A stretch of DNA of 9,431 nt from an uncultured Clostridia bacterium (lineage in GTDB: Bacteria; Bacillota; Clostridia; UBA1381). The notes below the pieces were generated by a model, which was not told the DNA's origin, searched no databases, and worked only from the letters and a program-made list of their open reading frames with translations. Shown here in pieces: positions 1 to 9,200 of this stretch. The stretch covers positions 1-9,431 of the forward strand of contig CAJTPP010000086.1 in the NCBI GenBank assembly GCA_910578235.1. Direction: 5' to 3'. Numbering within the stretch: position 1 is the stretch's first letter; each line of letters opens with the position of its first letter. Position numbers and translations under genes: made by a program.

Positions 1-10
1 TTGAAAACCC

Positions 11-39
11 TTGACTTAATAAGTCATGTGAGGTATAAT
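11..39 (+). promoter_or_regulatory. Consensus sigma-A-type promoter of the giant RCC1 gene
   Basis: A -35 box TTGACT (11-16) and a perfect -10 box TATAAT (34-39) are separated by exactly 17 bp, the optimal spacing for the housekeeping sigma factor of Gram-positive bacteria. There is no extended -10 TG. Transcription would start near 45-47, giving a leader of about 115 nt before the chosen start codon at 161. The gene reads straight on from it, so this is very probably its own promoter and suggests it begins a transcription unit. The start site is inferred from spacing. Confidence 0.85.
12..26. promoter_or_regulatory. 15-bp perfect palindrome over the -35 box, candidate operator
   Basis: TGACTTA (12-18), a central A (19) and TAAGTCA (20-26) form a perfect 7-1-7 inverted repeat. 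It covers most of the -35 box and the start of the spacer. A dimeric regulator bound here would block RNA polymerase, so repression is the simplest reading. The 7-1-7 geometry is that of Fur/PerR/Zur-type boxes, but only the outer TGA/TCA matches the Bacillus Fur box, so I do not assign a regulator. No regulator gene is visible in the window. Confidence 0.5.
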
Positions 40-45
40 ATAGAA

Positions 46-160
46 AATGGTAGGAGTATGTCTAAAATTAAAAATGACAGAAACTACCAAAAAAATTAAA
101 CCTATTACTCAAAAATATTGTAGTAAAAATACTTCAAAAAATATAAGGGGAGATATGTTT
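46..160 (+). other. 5' untranslated leader, A-rich, no recognised riboswitch
   Basis: This is the transcribed leader inferred between the promoter and the start at 161. It is very A-rich, which is typical of an unstructured, well-translated leader. The only inverted repeats are weak: TGGTAG (48-53) with CTACCA (84-89) across a 30-nt loop, and TTACT (105-109) with AGTAA (122-126). I see no terminator hairpin with a T-run and no conserved riboswitch core. Confidence 0.6.
146..152 (+). promoter_or_regulatory. Shine-Dalgarno that decides the start at 161
   Basis: AGGGGAG ends 8 nt before ATG 161 and only 2 nt before the alternative ATG 155. The spacing favours 161. In-frame ATGs further upstream at 47 and 74 have no ribosome binding site, and the first would sit at the predicted transcription start. 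The reading frame stays open back to a TAG at 41, so automated callers could easily choose one of these longer starts. Confidence 0.8.
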
Positions 161-250
161 ATGAAGTTTAATAAAATGATGACGAAAATTTTATCGGCGC
201 TGATAATGACGTCGATGGTAGGTACATCTGTTCAGATACCTACAATTGCA
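161..250 (+). other. Sec signal peptide (residues 1 to about 30)
   Basis: The N-terminus has a basic n-region (Lys2, Lys5, Lys9), a hydrophobic core at about residues 10-24 (ILSALIMTSMVGTSV), a Pro at 27 and a plausible signal peptidase I site after T-I-A at 28-30. The mature part turns Gly/Ala- and then Glu-rich at once. This supports export through Sec. The exact cleavage site is a guess from the small -1 and -3 residues. Confidence 0.8.
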
Positions 251-3200
251 GAAATATCCGGGGCAGGTCAGGCCATCATAGAAGGCACAAGAGAGGGCTT
301 CGCCAAGGATGCTTCAGGCAGCGCGGAGTCAGAAGACACTGCTGCTGCCAGTGATGAGGGCAATAAAAAAGAAGACGCAGAAACTGCTGAAAAAGAAGCA
401 GAAGCTGCGTCTAATGATAATGCGCAGAATAACTCCCAGGGCGAAGCGAAAACTTCGCCTTCTTCTGCTGCAAGAAATACTTCTTCCTCATCATCGTCAT
501 CAAATTCATATAATAATTCAACAGATACATCACAGGTACTTGAGCCGTTTTCAACTGCAAACGACAGCGATCAGCTTAAGTTTGATCAGTCTTTCTCCTT
601 ATTTGAATATTACGGCGCAAAGAAAACCTTTACAGCTACCGCAATGCATGGTGACGGCAGCGATATTATGTGGGAAGTCGGTGATCCGAAGTTTGTTTCA
701 ATTTCAGAACCGAGGATAGACGGCGACAAGAGTACGGTCGATATTACATGGGATGGTGAAACAGTAGAGACTATTGCGAGAACTCCATTTTATGCGATGC
801 TTAAGTCAAACCCATATGAAAAAATTACGGGTACTATTTATTTGTCAAACGGTTCGGCTCCGGCTGAGGGAGAGGAGACAAATGAAATTGCCGCGGGTTC
901 AAGAACAGAATTTGAATCCGAGGAGGTAAGAAAGTTTGTTGAGGAAATGTATGCAACGGGTCTTACTCAGGATAACTCAATATATGATCTTTCTTCATTT
1001 GGAGACAACTCCACATCCACTCCTGATTATAGTCAGATGTCAGATGAAGAAATCCTTGCGCTGTTTGAAGAAAAGCAGGCAAAAGAAGATGCGGAAAACG
1101 CGTCTGAAAAAACAGAAGATACTGACGCTGAAAAGACAGAAGATAAAACAAGCGAAGAAAATAAAGAAGTAAATTCAGCGGCGGATAAAACAGAAAAAGA
1201 CGCGCTTTCAGGTGAGACTGATAAGGTCGATACAGACAAGTCTGAAGATAAGACGTCAAAAGACTCTATATATAATAAGGAAGAAACTCAGTCAGAAGTT
1301 CCGCAAAAGGATGTGAAAACTGACGAGTCAGCAGAAGAAAAGACAGATAAAAATACAAACGAAAAAACTAATAAAACAAATGCTGAACCTAAGGCGTCAG
1401 ATGAGGTCGATGCTGACGCGGAGAAATCAGTAGATGACGAAACCTCCGAAAAAACAGAAACAAAGACGGAAACAGTTACAACGACAAAAACAGTACAGAA
1501 AGAAATTACAGAAGAAGTCACAACAAAGAAACAGAAAGCCACAACAACGACTAAGACAAAAACAACGGAAATCGTAAGCGAAGAACCGATAATTGAAACT
1601 GTTACAAAAACAGTTTATGATGAAGTTCCTTCTACAAAGGAAATGAGACTTGAGACTGTAGTCGATTCTGCTTATGATGAAGAAACAGGCGAAACAATCA
1701 CTGAAACAAAAACAGAAACAGTTACAGTTCCGACAACCGAGCTTGTTGCCAGAGAAGAAACTTCAGAGGAAGTAGTCGGAACAAATTATACAGTTCGTGA
1801 AACAGTAACAACTGAAACAAAGACAGACGACGGCGAAGTAAATACGGACACAGCAGTTAATGAGTATACGACAACAGAAGCTCCGGCGGTTGGAACGGTT
1901 GTTGATTCGTTCACGACATATAGTGAAGAAGAAATCAAAGAATACATAGCAAAGACAGCTGACGTGGAAATTACAGAAGTAAAGGTTCAGACGGTTCAGA
2001 CACCGGTGGAAACAGAACCGACAACAGAAATTGCTTCCGCGAATGTGAAAACAAAAATAACAGCGTCAGCAGGAAGCAGCTATGCATCTTCAAATACAGG
2101 TGCTTCAAATAAACAGCCTGTAACGATTGCAAATAAGAATACAGAAGCGTCAAATAATACATCTAATACAGAGACAACTTTAACAGACGCGGCTGAAGCA
2201 AATGCTTCAGACAAATCTGAAACAAGTGTATCGAATTCAGCCGGAACAGACAAAACTTCGGCGGATACATCTGATGATATAATCATCACGGATGTGACGG
2301 ATGACGGTGAGCTTTCCGAGGATGAAGCAGATGATGACATTTCACTGTTTGCCGGAGGCACAACTGTTACGCCAATGATTGCGGCCGGTCACAGACAGAC
2401 ATATGCTTTGAAAGCGGATGGAACAGTTTGGTCATGGGGTTATAATGCTTATGGTCAGCTCGGAACAAACGATACAAGAAACTGGCATTATCCTCAGCAG
2501 GTTAAGAATTCCGATGGTACGGGATATTTAACAGATGTCAAAGAGATTGCCGCCGGTCATGTTCATGCGTATGCGCTTAAGACAGACGGAACGGTCTGGG
2601 CTTGGGGCTATGGTCATGATGGTGAGCTTGGTAACGGAACAACAGCTGATACCAATACATTACCTGTGCAGGTAAAAGGCGGAGCACAGGGCGGAGCGTA
2701 TCTGAGAAATATTACGCATATAGCTGCAGGTTATTATACAGGTTTTGCGATAAGCAGCGACGGATATGTATACTCATGGGGACATAATCCTGACGGAATA
2801 CTTGGAAACGGTAATAATACTAATCAGTCGTCGCCGGTAAGAGTTGCCACAAATGCCGCGGGAACCTCCTATCTTACAGGAGTAAAACAAATAGCCGCAG
2901 GTTATTATACCGCTATTGCAGTTGATAACAGCGGTAATGTCTGGACATGGGGACATAACGGTAACGGAGCCCTTGGCGACGGAGGTACGACAACAAGATT
3001 TTACGCTCAGAAAGTACAGGGTATTTCAAACGTAAAAGAAGTAGCGTTCGGCGGTGATAATTATGGTTACGGCAGAGGCACAAGCTACGCTGTTACAAAC
3101 GACGGAAAACTGTACGGCTGGGGCTATTGCGGTTACGGCGCGTTGGGCGATGAAACGAGTAACGTTTTAACACCGAAGCTTCTTACTGCAAACGTAGATC

Positions 3201-6200
3201 GCGTGACTGCCGGCGGAGAAGGCCAGGGCGTTACAGTATTAATTTTGAAGAGAGACAAAACTGTCTGGGGCTTGGGCTGTAACTCTAACGGACGTTTCGG
3301 TAATAATGAAAATATAGAGTCCAATAATACATGGAAACAGACAGTTGTAAAAAATGCCGATGGTACAATCTCGCCTCTTACAAATGTAATCTCAGTTGTA
3401 ACCGCCCGTAACGGTCAGCATAGTCTGGCAATAAGAGCGGACGGAACAATCTGGGCGTGGGGTTTGACTGATAACGGTCAGGTTGGTCTCGGACATACAC
3501 AAAACTTAGACAGAACATCAAGCAATCAATTGACGGCAACGCCGATAGGTAATAATACTTCTGTGCTTCGTGTTCACAGCGGAACATATTCTTCGGGTGT
3601 AACAGAAGGCGGCAGCGGCAAACTTGTTTCAAATATAATATTAAAAGAAGGCGAGACATTTACACCTGTAAATGTAGCGATTGCTATGGCCGGCGGCGTA
3701 TATGACGAAAAAGCGATTTCTCTTTCGTCAGTCACAATGACTTCTTTTGATACAAGTATTGCGACAATAAGCGGTAAAACAATAGTACCGAATACGAATA
3801 AAAAATACGGTTCAACTCCGGTTATGCTTTCAGTTACTACTACAACTTTCGGAGGTATTCAACATACCTTTAAGGGTATGATCCGTGTGAAGATTGCACC
3901 GAGCGATGGAATTACAGTGCCTAAGGTAAGTGCCGGCGGCCGACATACTCTTGCGCTTAAATCAGACGGAACAGTTTGGGCATGGGGTTATAACGGATAC
4001 GGCCAGCTTAGTATAGGAGAAACAATTGATAAGACTACAACTGATAAGCTTTCCCCATCTCAGATAATCGCAACAGTTGATAAGGAGTTTGCAGACGATA
4101 ATGTTACCGTAAAATCTTATACACCTTCGTCATATCTGACTAATATAGTAGATATAGCGACAGGTTATGATTTTAGTGTCGCTCTTGATAAGAACGGAAA
4201 TGTATGGACATGGGGTTATAACGGTAATTATGAATTGGGACGCGTAACCTCTGATGTGTATACATATGCTTTGCCTGCAAAAGTAGAAGGTCTGCCTGTT
4301 ATAAAGCAGATTAATTCAAGTCCGAATCGTACTTATGCTTTATCTGACAGCGGAGAAGTCTGGTCTTGGGGTTACGGTAGTTACAGCGCTCTTGGTGATG
4401 ACATAAATAATTCAAAATATACACCGTCCAGAGTAAAAGGCGGACAGAGTGGTAATGAATATCTGCAGGATATAGTATATGTAGACGGCGGTCACGCTAC
4501 CGGCTATGCAATAAGAACTGACGGAACTATGTGGTCTTGGGGTTGTAATCAGCACGGTATGCTTGGTGATGGCACGCAGAGCGCAAACAATACCCCTGTG
4601 CAGGTAAAAACAGGCGAGCAGAACAATGCAAGCGGCTATCTGGAAAATGTTGTAAATATAGATGGATTTTCTACCGATTACAGCAGAGGTAATACAATTG
4701 GTATAACTTATGCTGTAACAGAGGATAAAACTTTGTATGGCTGGGGTTACAGTGCTATGAAATGTTTGGGTGAGGAATATGAAGGTCATCCAACAAATGC
4801 TCCTAAAATACATACAACGCCTATTCAAATGAATACAGATGTACTGCAAGTAAGCGTAGGTGGAGATAATTATGGTAATAATTTTGTGTACGCTTTAAAA
4901 ACCAACGGTAAAGTGTATAGTGTTGGTTATGATTATTATGGTGAGCTTGGTAACGGGTCGCGTCATCAGTACTATGTAGACGGAACAACCGGCAATAAAG
5001 TGTACTATTTCAACGGCGATGGCACTGCGCAGATGTTTGTCAATGAAAGCCAGAATGATGTAATAGCGGCGAATGAAAATCATGGAGAAATCAGAGTGTC
5101 ACTTCCCGAGGGTACGTGGCAGGAGGTTTCTGTAAAGACAGGCACAACAGTAATAGGTCAGACTGTATCCGGTAAAGATTCGGAAGGTAAGGATATTATC
5201 AAAGATGTCGTTGCGGAAACACTTGAGCCGATTACTGATATTATTCATATCTCGGCGGCTATGCACGGACGTCACGGCACAGCTATAAAGAAAGACGGTA
5301 CTATCTATACATGGGGATTGAATAGTAACGGTCAGCTTGGCAACGGTACATATTACGGAGCTACGATCAATAATGGCATACATCAAATCTGGCCGTCTGC
5401 AATACAGGCCGGTAGGGCAGATACTGCCGGTTCGGGTACTCTTACTGTACGTGGCGGTACACTTGCGTCAACAATAGACGGTAATGGCCCGATGGGCACA
5501 ACAGGCGTTAAAGGCGATAATGATACTTTGTTCACAAATATAACTCTCAGAGGAGATGAAGCGAACAGTAAATATGATACATTTACAATAGATCCTTCAA
5601 AGGTATTCAGAAAGATACCTTTTACAACTGTGGGCAAAATGGAGGTTCCTGTAACAACTACAATTACATATAAATCAATGGATCCTGATATTGCTACAGT
5701 GAGCGGAACAGGTGTTATTAAGCCTGCCAATAACGGTAAATATGGTAATACGGTTATTTTGCTTACGGCAAAGGCTACAGATGGTGGTATTACGCATACA
5801 TATAAGAGTATAATCCGCGTAAAAGTTGCTCCAAGTGATGGTATAGCTATGCCTAAAATAAGCCTTGGTCAGGAATTTGCTCTTGCGCTTAAATCAGACG
5901 GAACAGTTTGGGCATGGGGTTATAATGGTAACGGCGAACTTGGTCAGGGTCACGCTACCAATTCATATATTCCGGTACAGATTGTTAATGGAATGGATAT
6001 AGAATATGATTCAAGGAATAATCCTATATCCTATACAGTAACATCTTATTTGGATAATATAGTTGATATATCTGCGGCACAACTTACAGGTTTTGCTCTT
6101 GACAAGGATGGAAATGTTTGGTCGTGGGGACATAATGGAAATTCGCAGCTTGGCAGAACAATAAATAAAGATCCCGAAAGAAGATTTGCGGGAAAGGTAG

Positions 6201-9200
6201 AAGGTCTTCCTGATAAAATAGTTCAGATTTTTGCAGGTACAGACACTGTGTTTGCCTTGTCAGAAAAAGGTCAGATCTGGTCATGGGGCTGGGGCGGCAA
6301 CCGCGGAGATAATATTGGTACTACAAATAATATTCCTACAAGAGTAGTAGGCGGTGAAAGCGGCAGTAAATATCTTGAAGATATCGTATATGTAACAGCA
6401 TCTTATACGGCTACATATGCCTTAAAGGCTAACGGAACCATGTGGGCATGGGGATATAATGGATATTCACAGCTTGGTAACGGTAATACTCATGGACCTA
6501 ATTATCCGCAGCAGGTAAAAACCGGCGAGCAGAAAGATCTAAGCGGATATTTGCAGAATGTTATAGAAATAGCAGGTTTTTCAACAAATAATATAGGTAT
6601 AGGTTATGCTGTTACTGAGGACAGAGCCCTGTATGGCTGGGGTCATAACAATACTATGGTATTCGGAACAGATAAAAATGCCACAACATTCAGAACGCCG
6701 ATAAAACTAAATAGTAATGTGCGTCAGGTAGTTACCGGCGGAAACTCCAATACAAATAACTATACATATATTCTGAAAACAGACGGCAAGGTATACAGTA
6801 TCGGTTATGACGCTAATGGTGAGCTTGGTAACGGCATGCGTCATAATACTAATGCTGATGATTCATATCGGTATAACGGTGATGGATCTGCTGAAATGCT
6901 TGCTGCTGAGACACTTGGCGAATGGCAGGAGGTTGTTATAAGAAAGGGTGAAACTGTAGATTCTAATAATGTAACAACAGAAATAAAAGAACCGATTACT
7001 GATATTATGCAGATTGCGGCTTCTAACTGGGGATTTTTCGGCGCCGCAATGAAAAAAGACGGTACTATCTACACATGGGGTTATAATAATTTTGGCCAGC
7101 TTGGTATAGGGGCAGCGATTGGTGCAACTATAAATAACGGAGTTCAAGCATATTGGCCGTCTGTTGTACAGTTTGGAAGTGAAGGCTCCAATGTACTTTT
7201 GGTGCGCGGAGGAACTTATGCCAGCACTATAGATGGTAATGGTGCAATGGGTGCGCCAGGTATTAAAGGTGATGCTGATACATTATTTACTAATATAACT
7301 CTTAGAGGTGATGATATAAATAGTAAATATGATGTATTTATGGTAGATAAATCAAAAGTTTATGGAAAAGAATCTTTTTCTATTGTAGGGAAAGAAGAAA
7401 TCCAGATAATACCAAATTCGATTCAATATACATCTATGGATCCAAGCATTGCGTATGTTGATTCTGTTGGTAGAATTAGGCCTACAAATCAGGGTAAATA
7501 TGGAAGTACTGTAATTGTAATTACAGCGCAGGCTGCCCGTATGGGTGTTACAAAGACATATAAAGGTCTTATTCGTGTAAATGTGGCTCCATCTGTAGGT
7601 CTTGCTATGCCGCAGGTATCAGCGGGTGCTTCCTTTATTACCGCGCTTAAATATGACGGAACAGTCTGGGTATGGGGTTATAATGCCAATGGTGAGCTTG
7701 GTAACGGTGATATGACAGGTACAAATGTATATAGACCGATACAGGTTAAGGGCGGAGATACCGGTGAGAAATATTTGACAAATATTATAGAAATTTCTTC
7801 AGGTTCAAATCATACAATTGCATTGCGTAAAGACGGAACAGTCTGGGCGTGGGGATATAATGCCAATGGTGAGCTTGGTAATAATACTACAACTAACTCT
7901 TTTGTGCCTGTTCAGGTTGGTTTAACTAAAGAGGATATTAAAGATGCAAGCGGTAATGTGACAGGTTTTAATATAACAAGTTATTTAAATAATATAGTTC
8001 ATGTTGCAGCCGGATATTACCATAGTTTGGCACTATCTAAAGACGGAACAGTCTGGGCGTGGGGACATAATGGTCATGGCTGTCTTGGAAACGGAGATGG
8101 AAATAACCGATGGCTTCCGACAAAAGTACTTGGCGGAGCGTCCGGAACAGAATATCTTGAAGATATTGTACAGATAACAGGTGCTTATTATCATAGCATA
8201 GCGCTTAAAACGAATGGAACGGTCTGGGCGTGGGGCTATGGCGGCTGGGGACAGCTTGGTAACGGTAGCACCGGAAATTATAGTACACCTGTGCAAGTGC
8301 TGACGGGTGAGCAACAATTAGGAAGCAACTATCTTAAAAATGTAGTACAGATAAGCGCTATGGGTGACGGTAATGGAACAGTTTTGGCATTGATGGAAGA
8401 CAAAACAGCATACGGTTGGGGAAGAACATATAATGGTGCATTGGGAATAACATCATGGTCTGATACATCTGTTGTTAAGCCAAGAGAGTTTACTACTACA
8501 CCGATAAAGATAAATAAGATGACGATAACCGAAACAACAGAAGGTGATAAAACCGTCAGAAAAGCAAGCATAGAAGAGTTAAATAATATAGCACAAATAG
8601 CCGGAGGCGGATCAGGTAAAGAGACATATTCGCTGTTTATTGACGGAGATGGAAATGTGCACGGTGTCGGATATAACATTAACGGAGAACTTGGAAGCGG
8701 AAACGACAGAGGAAACGGAGATGTTAATAACTATGGCAAAGACGCAGGATGGGGACCGGAATTAAAGGATACGCTAAATATTTCCGATATACTTCAAATT
8801 TCGGGCGGATCAAACGGCAATTTCAGTGTTGCTGTAAATGAGGACGGAGAAGTTTGGACATGGGGATATAATACCAGTGGTCAGATTGGTAACGGTACTA
8901 CCGACAGTCCAAAATTAACACCTGTACGAGTTGGCGGCGGCGCTAATGTTTTGCGTATTTCTAATGGTAAAATAATGCATGGTGCAACTGTAATTGAAGA
9001 ATTTAACGATCCTAATGAGATGATTACTAATGTCACTATGGCAGAAGATGATACGTTTAAAATAGAAGCGGGAGATGTAGAGACTAAACCGAATTTCTGT
9101 CTCCTACCGGATAAAGAAGCGCCTACTGCCGCAAGTATAGATTTCATTTCCTTTAATGAAAATATTGCGACTGTTGGTAATACAGGTGCGTCCAAGGGCG

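Noticed and set aside
58..99. 13-codon leader peptide (ATG at 58, TAA at 97) with TAGGAG just upstream
   Set aside because: The TAGGAG ends 1 nt before the ATG, too close for normal initiation. There is no codon run or attenuator hairpin that would suggest translation-coupled control.
48..126. Leader hairpins (48-53 with 84-89; 105-109 with 122-126)
   Set aside because: The stems are only 5-6 bp with loops of 12-30 nt in very A-rich sequence, as expected by chance, with no T-run and no riboswitch core.
482..502. Serine run as a slippage-prone microsatellite for phase variation
   Set aside because: The seven serine codons are mixed, so the DNA is not a pure short tandem repeat and is not expected to slip.
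309..719. 136-codon + strand open frame overlapping the N-terminal part of the giant gene
   Set aside because: It lies inside the giant gene in another frame. Its product is an arginine/leucine/lysine-rich low-complexity chain with no plausible domain, and it has no own ribosome binding site.
1033..2361. Several antisense Ser/Val/Phe-rich open frames over the stalk
   Set aside because: They mirror the repetitive Glu/Lys/Thr/Asp codons of the sense strand, which give few stops on the reverse strand. They have no domains and no ribosome binding sites.
5099..5730. Antisense open frames opposite propeller 2 and spacer 2
   Set aside because: They coincide with RCC1-coding DNA on the + strand, have no recognisable domain, and similar shadows appear opposite the matching part of propeller 3.
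8329..9195. Antisense open frames opposite propeller 4 and spacer 4
   Set aside because: The sense strand encodes clear RCC1 and Ig-like sequence here. The antisense products show only low-complexity hydrophobic composition.
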